A stretch of DNA of 64,000 nt from Nemertoderma westbladi (taxonomy: Eukaryota; Xenacoelomorpha; Nemertodermatida; Nemertodermatidae), in NCBI GenBank assembly GCA_032718475.1, contig JAUCBJ010007997.1:1-64000 (forward strand). The letters run 5' to 3'. Shown here one piece after another: positions 32,387 to 50,064 of this stretch. Both the position numbers and the translations under genes were made by a program. Each line of letters opens with the position of its first letter. Position 1 is the first letter of the stretch. A model generated the notes under the pieces. The model was not told where the DNA came from. It did not search any database and saw only the letters and a list, made by a program, of their open reading frames with translations.

Positions 32387-32924
32387 TGTTAGCTTATTCA
32401 ATCCCGCCAACACCCCATAAAGTTATTAGCCGATAAGCAATATTGGGAGCCACGAGATTGGGTAATTAACCAACTCGCGCCATCCCAATAAGAATGGGAA
32501 GGAAGCACACAATAGAGGGTCAGGGGCCAAACCCCTAACCAAAGGAGAACAGGTGGAGTGAACGGGAATACTCCACGGGGCGCCAACAAGGGTATTAACC
32601 AATCAGAGGGGGGAATGGCATCGATTGAGTAGCAGTAAGGCCACCGTGCAATATAACCCAATAACCTATTAATCAGTGATTCAGTTATCTCAGTGTAGCA
32701 GTGCTAGCGTAGGGTACAGCCAATTAGTTTAGTTAGGGGATCACGGGACTTTAGTTACCGTATCCCGCCTTGTACACATTCACAACATATCTATATCTTA
32801 TAACCTCCTATTATACACCGAACTTCAGAACTCAATTATCTTTACTTCACCCTTACACACGGCGGGGACGCGTGGACTAAATACCACACCGGATAAATCG
32901 GGATCCCTCCTGGATCCCGTCACA
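32387..32924 (+). repeat. 3' LTR of the BEL element
   Basis: 538 bp, same length as the 5' LTR and identical to it except for three bases. It ends cgtcaca and is followed at once by the attag duplication and the satellite in its original phase. Confidence 0.95.
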
Positions 32925-35900
32925 ATTAGAGACCAACATACAACAATATATACATAGACAATACAAGTCGCACGATTAGAGACCAACATACAACAATATA
33001 TACATAGACAATACAAGTCGCACGATTAGAGACCAACATACAACAATATATACTGTACATAGACAATACAAGTCGCACGATTAGAGACCAACATACAACA
33101 ATATATACTGTACATAGACAATACAAGTCACACGATTAGAGACCAACATACAACAATATATACTGTACATAGACAATACAAGTCACACAATTAGAGACCA
33201 ACATACAACAATATATACTGTACATAGACAATACAAGTCACACGATTAGAGACCAACATACAACAATATATACTGTACATAGACAATACAAGTCACACAA
33301 TTAGAGACCAACATACAACAATATATACATAGACAATACAAGTCGCAAGATTAGAGACCAACATACAACAATATATACATAGACAATACAAGTCACACGA
33401 TTAGAGACCAACATACAACAATATATACATAGACAATACAAGTCGCACGATTAGAGACCAACATACAACAATATATACTGTACATAGACAATACAAGTCA
33501 CACGATTAGAGACCAACATACAACAATATATACATAGACAATACAAGTCACACGATTAGAGACCAACATACAACAATATATACTGTACATAGACAATACA
33601 AGTCACACAATTAGAGACCAACATACAACAATATATACATAGACAATACAAGTCGCACGATTAGAGACCAACATACAACAATATATACTGTACATAGACA
33701 ATACAAGTCACACAATTAGAGACCAACATACAACAATATATACATAGACAATACAAGTCGCACGATTAGAGACCAACATACAACAATATATACTGTACAT
33801 AGACAATACAAGTCACACGATTAGAGACCAACATACAACAATATATACTGTACATAGACAATACAAGTCACAAGATTAGAGACCAACATACAACAATATA
33901 TACATAGACAATACAAGTCGCACGATTAGAGACCAACATACAACAATATATACTGTACATAGACAATACAAGTCGCAAGATTAGAGACCAACATACAACA
34001 ATTTACATAGACAATACAAGTCACAAGATTAGAGACCAACATACAACAATATATACTGTACATAGACAATACAAGTCACAAGATTAGAGACCAACATAAA
34101 ACAATATATACTGTACATAGACAATACAAGTCACAAGATTAGAGACCAACATACAACAATATATACTGTACATAGACAATACAAGTCACACGATTAGAGA
34201 CCAACATACAACAATATACATAGACAATACAAGTCACAAGATTAGAGACCAACATACAACAATATATACTGTACATAGACAATACAAGTCACAAGATTAG
34301 AGACCAACATACAACAATATATACTGTACATAGACAATACAAGTCACACGATTAGAGACCAACATACAACAATATATACTGTACATAGACAATACAAGTC
34401 ACACGATTAGAGACCAACATACAACAATATACATAGACAATACAAGTCACAAGATTAGAGACCAACATACAACAATATATACTGTACATAGACAATACAA
34501 GTCACAAGATTAGAGACCAACATACAACAATATATACTGTACATAGACAATACAAGTCACACGATTAGAGACCAACATACAACAATATACATAGACAATA
34601 CAAGTCACAAGATTAGAGACCAACATACAACAATATATACTGTACATAGACAATACAAGTCACAAGATTAGAGACCAACATACAACAATTTACATAGACA
34701 ATACAAGTCACAAGATTAGAGACCAACATACAACAATATATACTGTACATAGACAATACAAGTCGCAAGATTAGAGACCAACATACAACAATTTACATAG
34801 ACAATACAAGTCACAAGATTAGAGACCAACATACAACAATATATACTGTACATAGACAATACAAGTCACAAGATTAGAGACCAACATAAAACAATATATA
34901 CTGTACATAGACAATACAAGTCACACGATTAGAGACCAACATACAACAATATACATAGACAATACAAGTCACAAGATTAGAGACCAACATACAACAATAT
35001 ATACTGTACATAGACAATACAAGTCACAAGATTAGAGACCAACATACAACAATTTACATAGACAATACAAGTCACAAGATTAGAGACCAACATACAACAA
35101 TATATACTGTACATAGACAATACAAGTCACAAGATTAGAGACCAACATAAAACAATATATACTGTACATAGACAATACAAGTCACACGATTAGAGACCAA
35201 CATACAACAATATACATAGACAATACAAGTCACAAGATTAGAGACCAACATACAACAATATATACTGTACATAGACAATACAAGTCACAAGATTAGAGAC
35301 CAACATACAACAATATATACTGTACATAGACAATACAAGTCGCACGATTAGAGACCAACATACAACAATATATACTGTACATAGACAATACAAGTCGCAC
35401 GATTAGAGACCAACATACAACAATATATACATAGACAATACAAGTCGCACGATTAGAGACCAACATACAACAATATATACTGTACATAGACAATACAAGT
35501 CGCACGATTAGAGACCAACATACAACAATATATACATAGACAATACAAGTCGCACGATTAGAGACCAACATACAACAATATATACTGTACATAGACAATA
35601 CAAGTCACACGATTAGAGACCAACATACAACAATATATACTGTACATAGACAATACAAGTCACAAGATTAGAGACCAACATACAACAATATATACATAGA
35701 CAATACAAGTCGCACGATTAGAGACCAACATACAACAATATATACATAGACAATACAAGTCGCACGATTAGAGACCAACATACAACAATATATACTGTAC
35801 ATAGACAATACAAGTCACAAGATTAGAGACCAACATACAACAATATATACATAGACAATACAAGTCACACGATTAGAGACCAACATACAACAATATATAC

Positions 35901-38900
35901 ATAGACAATACAAGTCACAAGATTAGAGACCAACATACAACAATATATACTGTACATAGACAATACAAGTCACAAGATTAGAGACCAACATACAACAATA
36001 TATACATAGACAATACAAGTCACACGATTAGAGACCAACATACAACAATATATACATAGACAATACAAGTCACACGATTAGAGACCAACATACAACAATA
36101 TATACATAGACAATACAAGTCGCACGATTATATACCAACATACAACAATATATACATAGACAATACAAGTCACACAATTAGAGACCAACATACAACAATA
36201 TATACTGTACATAGACAATACAAGTCACACGATTAGAGACCAACATACAACAATATATACATAGACAATACAAGTCACACGATTAGAGACCAACATACAC
36301 CAATATATACTGTACATAGACAATACAAGTCACAAGATTAGAGACCAACATACAACAATATATACATAGACAATACAAGTCACACGATTAGAGACCAACA
36401 TACAACAATATATACATAGACAATACAAGTCACACGATTAGAGACCAACATACAACAATATATACATAGACAATACAAGTCGCACGATTATATACCAACA
36501 TACAACAATATATACATAGACAATACAAGTCACACAATTAGAGACCAACATACAACAATATATACTGTACATAGACAATACAAGTCACACGATTAGAGAC
36601 CAACATACAACAATATATACATAGACAATACAAGTCACACGATTAGAGACCAACATACAACAATATATACTGTACATAGACAATACAAGTCACACGATTA
36701 GAGACCAACATACAACAATATATACTGTACATAGACAATACAAGTCACAAGATTAGAGACCAACATACAACAATATATACTGTACATAGACAATACAAGT
36801 CACACAATTAGAGACCAACATACAACAATATATACTGTACATAGACAATACAAGTCGCACGATTAGAGACCAACATACAACAATATATACTGTACATAGA
36901 CAATACAAGTCACACAATTAGAGACCAACATACAACAATATATACTGTACATAGACAATACAAGTCGCACGATTAGAGACCAACATACAACAATATATAC
37001 ATAGACAATACAAGTCGCACGATTAGAGACCAACATACAACAATATATACATAGACAATACAAGTCACACAATTAGAGACCAACATACAACAATATATAC
37101 ATAGACAATACAAGTCACACGATTAGAGACCAACATACAACAATATATACATAGACAATACAAGTCACACGATTAGAGACCAACATACAACAATATATAC
37201 TGTACATAGACAATACAAGTCGCACGATTAGAGACCAACATACAACAATATATACTGTACATAGACAATACAAGTCACAAGATTAGAGACCAACATACAA
37301 CAATATATACATAGACAATACAAGTCACACGATTAGAGACCAACATACAACAATATATACATAGACAATACAAGTCGCACGATTAGAGACCAACATACAA
37401 CAATATATACATAGACAATACAAGTCACACGATTAGAGACCAACATACAACAATATATACATAGACAATACAAGTCACACGATTAGAGACCAACATACAA
37501 CAATATATACTGTACATAGACAATACAAGTCGCACGATTAGAGACCAACATACAACAATATATACTGTACATAGACAATACAAGTCACAAGATTAGAGAC
37601 CAACATACAACAATATGTACATAGACAATACAAGTCACACGATTAGAGACCAACATACAACAATATATACATAGACAATACAAGTCGCACGATTAGAGAC
37701 CAACATACAACAATATATACTGTACATAGACAATACAAGTCACACGATTAGAGACCAACATACAACAATATATACTGTACATAGACAATACAAGTCACAA
37801 GATTAGAGACCAACATACAACAATATATACATAGACAATACAAGTCACAAGATTAGAGACCAACATACAACAATATATACTGTACATAGACAATACAAGT
37901 CGCACGATTAGATACCAACATACAACAATATATACATAGACAATACAAGTCACACAATTAGAGACCAACATACAACAATATATACTGTACATAGACAATA
38001 CAAGTCGCACGATTAGAGACCAACATACAACAATATATACATAGACAATACAAGTCACAAGATTAGAGACCAACATACAACAATATATACATAGACAATA
38101 CAAGTCACACGATTAGAGACCAACATACAACAATATATACTGTACATAGACAATACAAGTCACACGATTAGAGACCAACATACAACAATATATACTGTAC
38201 ATAGACAATACAAGTCACACGATTAGAGACCAACATACAACAATATATACATAGACAATACAAGTCGCACGATTAGAGACCAACATACAACAATATATAC
38301 TGTACATAGACAATACAAGTCACACGATTAGAGACCAACATACAACAATATATACTGTACATAGACAATACAAGTCACACGATTAGAGACCAACATACAA
38401 CAATATATACTTACATAGACAATACAAGTCGCACGATTAGAGACCAACATACAACAATATATACTGTACATAGACAATACAAGTCACACGATTAGAGACC
38501 AACATACAACAATATATACTGTACATAGACAATACAAGTCACACGATTAGAGACCAACATACAACAATATATACATAGACAATACAAGTCGCACGATTAG
38601 AGACCAACATACAACAATATATACTGTACATAGACAATACAAGTCACACGATTAGAGACCAACATACAACAATATATACATAGACAATACAAGTCGCACG
38701 ATTAGAGACCAACATACAACAATATATACTGTACATAGACAATACAAGTCACAAGATTAGATACCAACATACAACAATATATACATAGACAATACAAGTC
38801 ACACGATTAGAGACCAACATACAACAATATATACTGTACATAGACAATACAAGTCACACGATTAGAGACCAACATACAACAATATATACTGTACATAGAC

Positions 38901-41900
38901 AATACAAGTCGCACGATTAGAGACCAACATACAACAATATATACTGTACATAGACAATACAAGTCGCACGATTAGAGACCAACATACAACAATATATACA
39001 TAGACAATACAAGTCACAAGATTAGAGACCAACATACAACAAATATATACATAGACAATACAAGTCACAAGATTAGAGACCAACATACAACAATATATAC
39101 TGTACATAGACAATACAAGTCACACGATTAGAGACCAACATACAACAATATATACTGTACATAGACAATACAAGTCACAAGATTAGAGACCAACATACAA
39201 CAATATATACATAGACAATACAAGTCGCACGATTAGAGACCAACATACAACAATATATACTGTACATAGACAATACAAGTCACAAGATTAGAGACCAACA
39301 TACAACAATATATACTGTACATAGACAATACAAGTCACACGATTAGAGACCAACATACAACAATATATACATAGACAATACAAGTCACACGATTAGAGAC
39401 CAACATACAACAATATATACTGTACATAGACAATACAAGTCACACGATTAGAGACCAACATACAACAATATATACTGTACATAGACAATACAAGTCACAC
39501 GATTAGAGACCAACATACAACAATATATACTGTACATAGACAATACAAGTCACAAGATTAGAGACCAACATACAACAATATATACATAGACAATACAAGT
39601 CACAAGATTAGAGACCAACATACAACAATATATACATAGACAATACAAGTCACACGATTAGAGACCAACATACAACAATATATACATAGACAATACAAGT
39701 CGCACGATTAGAGACCAACATACAACAATATATACATAGACAATACAAGTCACACGATTAGAGACCAACATACAACAATATATACATAGACAATACAAGT
39801 CACACGATTAGAGACCAACATACAACAATATATACTGTACATAGACAATACAAGTCGCACGATTAGAGACCAACATACAACAATATATACTGTCATAGAC
39901 AATACAAGTCACAAGATTAGAGACCAACATACAACAATATATACATAGACAATACAAGTCACACGATTAGAGACCAACATACAACAATATATACATAGAC
40001 AATACAAGTCGCACGATTAGAGACCAACATACAACAATATATACTGTACATAGACAATACAAGTCACACGATTAGAGACCAACATACAACAATATATACT
40101 GTACATAGACAATACAAGTCACAAGATTAGAGACCAACATACAACAATATATACATAGACAATACAAGTCGCACGATTAGAGACCAACATACAACAATAT
40201 ATACATAGACAATACAAGTCACACGATTAGAGACCAACATACAACAATATATACTGTACATAGACAATACAAGTCGCACGATTAGAGACCAACATACAAC
40301 AATATATACATAGACAATACAAGTCACAAGATTAGAGACCAACATACAACAATATATACATAGACAATACAAGTCACAAGATTAGAGACCAACATACAAC
40401 AATATATACATAGACAATACAAGTCGCACGATTAGAGACCAACATACAACAATATATACTGTACATAGACAATACAAGTCACACGATTAGAGACCAACAT
40501 ACAACAATATATACTGTACATAGACAATACAAGTCGCACGATTAGAGACCAACATACAACAATATATACATAGACAATACAAGTCACAAGATTAGAGACC
40601 AACATACAACAATATATACATAGACAATACAAGTCACAAGATTAGAGACCAACATACAACAATATATACATAGACAATACAAGTCGCACGATTAGAGACC
40701 AACATACAACAATATATACATAGACAATACAAGTCGCACGATTAGAGACCAACATACAACATATATACTGTACATAGACAATACAAGTCACAAGATTAGA
40801 GACCAACATACAACAATATATACATAGACAATACAAGTCGCACAATTAGAGACCAACATACAACAATATATACATAGACAATACAAGTCACACGATTAGA
40901 GACCAACATACAACAATATATACTGTACATAGACAATACAAGTCACACGATTAGAGACCAACATACAACAATATATACTGTACATAGACAATACAAGTCA
41001 CACGATTAGAGACCAACATACAACAATATATACATAGACAATACAAGTCACACGATTAGAGACCAACATACAACAATATATACTGTACATAGACAATACA
41101 AGTCACACGATTAGAGACCAACATACAACAATATATACATAGACAATACAAGTCGCACGATTAGAGACCAACATACAACAATATATACTGTACATAGACA
41201 ATACAAGTCACAAGATTAGAGACCAACATACAACAATATATACATAGACAATACAAGTCACACGATTAGAGACCAACATACAACAATATATACTGTACAT
41301 AGACAATACAAGTCACACGATTAGAGACCAACATACAACAATATATACTGTACATAGACAATACAAGTCACAAGATTAGAGACCAACATACAACAATATA
41401 TACATAGACAATACAAGTCGCACGATTAGAGACCAACATACAACAATATATACTGTACATAGACAATACAAGTCACACGATTAGAGACCAACATACAACA
41501 ATATATACATAGACAATACAAGTCGCACGATTAGAGACCAACATACAACAATATATACTGTACATAGACAATACAAGTCACACGATTAGAGACCAACATA
41601 CAACAATATATACTGTACATAGACAATACAAGTCACAAGATTAGAGACCAACATACAACAATATATACATAGACAATACAAGTCGCACGATTAGAGACCA
41701 ACATACAACAATATATACTGTACATAGACAATACAAGTCACAAGATTAGAGACCAACATACAACAATATATACATAGACAATACAAGTCGCACGATTAGA
41801 GACCAACATACAACAATATATACTGTACATAGACAATACAAGTCACACGATTAGAGACCAACATACAACAATATATACTGTACATAGACAATACAAGTCA

Positions 41901-44900
41901 CAAGATTAGAGACCAACATACAACAATATATACATAGACAATACAAGTCGCACGATTAGAGACCAACATACAACAATATATACTGTACATAGACAATACA
42001 AGTCACACGATTAGAGACCAACATACAACAATATATACATAGACAATACAAGTCGCACGATTAGAGACCAACATACAACAATATATACTGTACATAGACA
42101 ATACAAGTCACACGATTAGAGACCAACATACAACAATATATACTGTACATAGACAATACAAGTCACAAGATTAGAGACCAACATACAACAATATATACAT
42201 AGACAATACAAGTCGCACGATTAGAGACCAACATACAACAATATATACTGTACATAGACAATACAAGTCACACGATTAGAGACCAACATACAACAATATA
42301 TACTGTACATAGACAATACAAGTCGCACAATTAGAGACCAACATACAACAATATATACTGTACATAGACAATACAAGTCGCACGATTAGAGACCAACATA
42401 CAACAATATATACTGTACATAGACAATACAAGTCACAAGATTAGAGACCAACATACAACAATATATACTGTACATAGACAATACAAGTCACAAGATTAGA
42501 GACCAACATACAACAATATATACATAGACAATACAAGTCGCACGATTAGAGACCAACATACAACAATATATACATAGACAATACAAGTCACACGATTAGA
42601 GACCAACATACAACAATATATACTGTACATAGACAATACAAGTCACAAGATTAGAGACCAACATACAACAATATATACTGTACATAGACAATACAAGTCA
42701 CACAATTAGAGACCAACATACAACAATATATACATAGACAATACAAGTCGCACGATTAGAGACCAACATACAACAATATATACTGTACATAGACAATACA
42801 AGTCACACGATTAGAGACCAACATACAACAATATATACATAGACAATACAAGTCACACGATTAGAGACCAACATACAACAATATATACATAGACAATACA
42901 AGTCACACGATTAGAGACCAACATACAACAATATATACATAGACAATACAAGTCGCACGATTAGAGACCAACATACAACAATATATACATAGACAATACA
43001 AGTCACACAATTAGAGACCAACATACAACAATATATACTGTACATAGACAATACAAGTCACACGATTAGAGACCAACATACAACAATATATACTGTACAT
43101 AGACAATACAAGTCACACGATTAGAGACCAACATACAACAATATATACATAGACAATACAAGTCGCACGATTAGAGACCAACATACAACAATATATACAT
43201 AGACAATACAAGTCACACGATTAGAGACCAACATACAACAATATATACTGTATAGACAATACAAGTCGCACGATTAGAGACCAACATACAACAATATATA
43301 CATAGACAATACAAGTCACACGATTAGAGACCAACATACAACAATATATACTGTACATAGACAATACAAGTCACACGATTAGAGACCAACATACAACAAT
43401 ATATACATAGACAATACAAGTCACACGATTAGAGACCAACATACAACAATATATACATAGACAATACAAGTCGCACGATTAGAGACCAACATACAACAAT
43501 ATATACATAGACAATACAAGTCACACGATTAGAGACCAACATACAACAATATATACATAGACAATACAAGTCGCACGATTAGAGACCAACATACAACAAT
43601 ATATACATAGACAATACAAGTCACACGATTAGAGACCAACATACAACAATATATACATAGACAATACAAGTCACACGATTAGAGACCAACATACAACAAT
43701 ATATACATAGACAATACAAGTCGCACGATTAGAGACCAACATACAACAATATATACATAGACAATACAAGTCACACGATTAGAGACCAACATACAACAAT
43801 ATATACTGTACATAGACAATACAAGTCACACGATTAGAGACCAACATACAACAATATATACATAGACAATACAAGTCACACGATTAGAGACCAACATACA
43901 ACAATATATACATAGACAATACAAGTCGCACGATTAGAGACCAACATACAACAATATATACATAGACAATACAAGTCACACGATTAGAGACCAACATACA
44001 ACAATATATACTGTACATAGACAATACAAGTCACACGATTAGAGACCAACATACAACAATATATACATAGACAATACAAGTCGCACGATTAGAGACCAAC
44101 ATACAACAATATATACATAGACAATACAAGTCGCACGATTAGAGACCAACATACAACAATATATACTGTACATAGACAATACAAGTCACAAGATTAGAGA
44201 CCAACATACAACAATATATACATAGACAATACAAGTCACACGATTAGAGACCAACATACAACAATATATACATAGACAATACAAGTCACACGATTAGAGA
44301 CCAACATACAACAATATATACTGTACATAGACAATACAAGTCACACGATTAGAGACCAACATACAACAATATATACATAGACAATACAAGTCACACGATT
44401 AGAGACCAACATACAACAATATATACATAGACAATACAAGTCGCACGATTAGAGACCAACATACAACAATATATACATAGACAATACAAGTCACACGATT
44501 AGAGACCAACATACAACAATATATACTGTACATAGACAATACAAGTCACACGATTAGAGACCAACATACAACAATATATACATAGACAATACAAGTCACA
44601 CGATTAGAGACCAACATACAACAATATATACATAGACAATACAAGTCACAAGATTAGAGACCAACATACAACAATATATACATAGACAATACAAGTCACA
44701 CAGATTAGAGACCAACATACAACAATATATACTGTACATAGACAATACAAGTCACAAGATTAGAGACCAACATACAACAATATATACATAGACAATACAA
44801 GTCGCACGATTAGAGACCAACATACAACAATATATACTGTACATAGACAATACAAGTCACAAGATTAGAGACCAACATACAACAATATATACTGTACATA

Positions 44901-47900
44901 GACAATACAAGTCACACGATTAGAGACCAACATACAACAATATATACATAGACAATACAAGTCACACGATTAGAGACCAACATACAACAATATATACATA
45001 GACAATACAAGTCACACGATTAGAGACCAACATACAACAATATATACTGTACATAGACAATACAAGTCACAAGATTAGAGACCAACATACAACAATATAT
45101 ACATAGACAATACAAGTCACACGATTAGAGACCAACATACAACAATATATACTGTACATAGACAATACAAGTCACACAATTAGAGACCAACATACAACAA
45201 TATATACTGTACATAGACAATACAAGTCACACGATTAGAGACCAACATACAACAATATATACTGTACATAGACAATACAAGTCACAAGATTAGAGACCAA
45301 CATACAACAATATATACTGTACATAGACAATACAAGTCACACAATTAGAGACCAACATACAACAATATATACTGTACATAGACAATACAAGTCGCACGAT
45401 TAGAGACCAACATACAACAATATATACATAGACAATACAAGTCGCACGATTAGAGACCAACATACAACAATATATACTGTACATAGACAATACAAGTCAC
45501 ACAATTAGAGACCAACATACAACAATATATACTGTACATAGACAATACAAGTCGCACGATTAGAGACCAACATACAACAATATATACATAGACAATACAA
45601 GTCGCACGATTAGAGACCAACATACAACAATATATACTGTACATAGACAATACAAGTCACACGATTAGAGACCAACATACAACAATATATACATAGACAA
45701 TACAAGTCACAAGATTAGAGACCAACATACAACAATATATACATAGACAATACAAGTCGCACGATTAGAGACCAACATACAACAATATATACTGTACATA
45801 GACAATACAAGTCACAAGATTAGAGACCAACATACAACAATATATACTGTACATAGACAATACAAGTCACAAGATTAGAGACCAACATACAACAATATAT
45901 ACTGTACATAGACAATACAAGTCACACGATTAGAGACCAACATACAACAATATATACATAGACAATACAAGTCACAAGATTAGAGACCAACATACAACAA
46001 TATATACTGTACATAGACAATACAAGTCACAAGATTAGAGACCAACATACAACAATATATACTGTACATAGACAATACAAGTCACAAGATTAGAGACCAA
46101 CATACAACAATATATACTGTACATAGACAATACAAGTCACAAGATTAGAGACCAACATACAACAATATATACTGTACATAGACAATACAAGTCACAAGAT
46201 TAGAGACCAACATACAACAATATATACTGTACATAGACAATACAAGTCACAAGATTAGAGACCAACATACAACAATATATACTGTACATAGACAATACAA
46301 GTCACAAGATTAGAGACCAACATACAACAATATATACTGTACATAGACAATACAAGTCACAAGATTAGAGACCAACATACAACAATATATACTGTACATA
46401 GACAATACAAGTCACACGATTAGAGACCAACATACAACAATATATACTGTACATAGACAATACAAGTCACACGATTAGAGACCAACATACAACAATATAT
46501 ACTGTACATAGACAATACAAGTCACAAGATTAGAGACCAACATACAACAATATATACATAGACAATACAAGTCACACGATTAGAGACCAACATACAACAA
46601 TATATACATAGACAATACAAGTCACAAGATTAGAGACCAACATACAACAATATATACTGTACATAGACAATACAAGTCACAAGATTAGAGACCAACATAC
46701 AACAATATATACTGTACATAGACAATACAAGTCACAAGATTAGAGACCAACATACAACAATATATACTGTACATAGACAATACAAGTCACACGATTAGAG
46801 ACCAACATACAACAATATATACATAGACAATACAAGTCGCACAATTAGAGACCAACATACAACAATATATACTGTACATAGACAATACAAGTCACACGAT
46901 TAGAGACCAACATACAACAATATATACATAGACAATACAAGTCGCACGATTAGAGACCAACATACAACAATATATACATAGACAATACAAGTCACACGAT
47001 TAGAGACCAACATACAACAATATATACATAGACAATACAAGTCACACGATTAGAGACCAACATACAACAATATATACATAGACAATACAAGTCGCACAAT
47101 TAGAGACCAACATACAACAATATATACTGTACATAGACAATACAAGTCACACGATTAGAGACCAACATACAACAATATATACATAGACAATACAAGTCGC
47201 ACGATTAGAGACCAACATACAACAATATATACATAGACAATACAAGTCACACAATTAGAGACCAACATACAACAATATATACATAGACAATACAAGTCAC
47301 ACGATTAGAGACCAACATACAACAATATATACATAGACAATACAAGTCACAAGATTAGAGACCAACATACAACAATATATACATAGACAATACAAGTCAC
47401 AAGATTAGAGACCAACATACAACAATATATACATAGACAATACAAGTCGCACGATTAGAGACCAACATACAACAATATATACTGTACATAGACAATACAA
47501 GTCACAAGATTAGAGACCAACATACAACAATATATACTGTACATAGACAATACAAGTCACAAGATTAGAGACCAACATACAACAATATATACATAGACAA
47601 TACAAGTCGCACGATTAGAGACCAACATACAACAATATATACTGTACATAGACAATACAAGTCACAAGATTAGAGACCAACATACAACAATATATACTGT
47701 ACATAGACAATACAAGTCACAAGATTAGAGACCAACATACAACAATATATACTGTACATAGACAATACAAGTCACACGATTAGAGACCAACATACAACAA
47801 TATATACATAGACAATACAAGTCGCACAATTAGAGACCAACATACAACAATATATACATAGACAATACAAGTCACAAGATTAGAGACCAACATACAACAA

Positions 47901-49829
47901 TATATACTGTACATAGACAATACAAGTCACAAGATTAGAGACCAACATACAACAATATATACTGTACATAGACAATACAAGTCACAAGATTAGAGACCAA
48001 CATACAACAATATATACTGTACATAGACAATACAAGTCACACGATTAGAGACCAACATACAACAATATATACATAGACAATACAAGTCACAAGATTAGAG
48101 ACCAACATACAACAATATATACTGTACATAGACAATACAAGTCACAAGATTAGAGACCAACATACAACAATATATACTGTACATAGACAATACAAGTCAC
48201 AAGATTAGAGACCAACATACAACAATATATACTGTACATAGACAATACAAGTCACACGATTAGAGACCAACATACAACAATATATACATAGACAATACAA
48301 GTCGCACAATTAGAGACCAACATACAACAATATATACTGTACATAGACAATACAAGTCACACGATTAGAGACCAACATACAACAATATATACATAGACAA
48401 TACAAGTCGCACGATTAGAGACCAACATACAACAATATATACATAGACAATACAAGTCACACGATTAGAGACCAACATACAACAATATATACATAGACAA
48501 TACAAGTCACACGATTAGAGACCAACATACAACAATATATACATAGACAATACAAGTCGCACAATTAGAGACCAACATACAACAATATATACTGTACATA
48601 GACAATACAAGTCACACGATTAGAGACCAACATACAACAATATATACATAGACAATACAAGTCGCACGATTAGAGACCAACATACAACAATATATACATA
48701 GACAATACAAGTCACACAATTAGAGACCAACATACAACAATATATACTGTACATAGACAATACAAGTCACAAGATTAGAGACCAACATACAACAATATAT
48801 ACTGTACATAGACAATACAAGTCACACGATTAGAGACCAACATACAACAATATATACATAGACAATACAAGTCACACGATTAGAGACCAACATACAACAA
48901 TATATACTGTACATAGACAATACAAGTCACAAGATTAGAGACCAACATACAACAATATATACTGTACATAGACAATACAAGTCACACGATTAGAGACCAA
49001 CATACAACAATATATACTATAGACAATACAAGTCACACAATTAGAGACCAACATACAACAATATATACTGTACATAGACAATACAAGTCACACGATTAGA
49101 GACCAACATACAACAATATATACTGTACATAGACAATACAAGTCACAAGATTAGAGACCAACATACAACAATATATACTGTACATAGACAATACAAGTCA
49201 CACGATTAGAGACCAACATACAACAATATATACTGTACATAGACAATACAAGTCACACGATTAGAGACCAACATACAACAATATATACATAGACAATACA
49301 AGTCACACGATTAGAGACCAACATACAACAATATATACTGTACATAGACAATACAAGTCGCACGATTAGAGACCAACATACAACAATATATACTGTACAT
49401 AGACAATACAAGTCACAAGATTAGAGACCAACATACAACAATATATACTGTACATAGACAATACAAGTCACACGATTAGAGACCAACATACAACAATATA
49501 TACATAGACAATACAAGTCGCACGATTAGAGACCAACATACAACAATATATACATAGACAATACAAGTCGCACGATTAGAGACCAACATACAACAATATA
49601 TACATAGACAATACAAGTCGCACGATTAGAGACCAACATACAACAATATATACATAGACAATACAAGTCACACGATTAGAGACCAACATACAACAATATA
49701 TACTGTACATAGACAATACAAGTCACACGATTAGAGACCAACATACAACAATATATACTGTACATAGACAATACAAGTCACACGATTAGAGACCCACATA
49801 CAACAATATATACCGAGACAATACAAGTA
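32925..49829. repeat. 55/49-bp satellite, right block
   Basis: About 16.9 kb of the same satellite as 16344-18712, resuming exactly at the BEL target site (attagagacc). It has the same long and short monomers and the same variable positions. A few units have small deletions, for example near 34005, 39894, 40758, 43249 and 49018. Monomers near 34000-35230 include versions ending in acaatttacatag and acaatatacatag that recur as a local higher-order pattern. Together the two blocks hold roughly 360-370 monomers. The last units degrade near 49790-49829. Confidence 0.97.
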
Positions 49830-49830
49830 G

Positions 49831-50064
49831 TCAAGGGCGAACATGACCTTGGGTAGAGAAATACAACACCGTAGCAATGAGGTCTACATCTGTGAGTCCG
49901 GCAATGTCTGAGAGCCGGGCAATGATGTCTTTGACTTGGCTGACCCAATGGGTAACCACCTCATTACAGTATGACAGTGGACCGATAGGGGAACCCAGCA
50001 GCCCTGTAGACAGAGCTGGGATTGACTCTATTAAACTAATACACGCTATTAATTCACACCCCAA
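49831..50064 (-). pseudogene. Possible retroelement protein fragment, 77 codons
   Basis: Minus-strand open frame just beyond the satellite edge. It contains GLLGSPIGPLSYCNEVV and VSQVKDIIARLSDIAGLTD, which resembles a segment seen after the RT core in some invertebrate non-LTR elements (an LGxPIG motif followed by amphipathic helices). No other RT motif is nearby, so it is at best a remnant. Alternatively it is a chance ORF. Confidence 0.35.

Larger units (their letters stand above)
18713..32924 (+). mobile_element. BEL/Pao LTR retrotransposon, 14.2 kb, near-complete and young
   Basis: Two 538-bp LTRs beginning TGTTAG and ending CACA flank an internal region with gag-like frames, one long gag-pol ORF and an additional 3' ORF. 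The order protease, RT, RNase H, integrase, together with the RT and integrase motifs, places it in BEL/Pao rather than Copia or Gypsy. The LTRs differ at three positions on direct reading (two adjacent), so insertion is recent relative to neutral divergence. The element is unusually long, because of about 3.2 kb of coding sequence before pol and about 4.5 kb after it. No clear primer-binding site starting with TGG was identified right after the 5' LTR. Confidence 0.95.

Noticed and set aside
16344-49829. CRISPR-like direct repeats with short variable segments
   Set aside because: Monomers are contiguous and nearly identical, with no unique spacers. The context is plainly eukaryotic, with introns and LTR elements, so this is satellite DNA.
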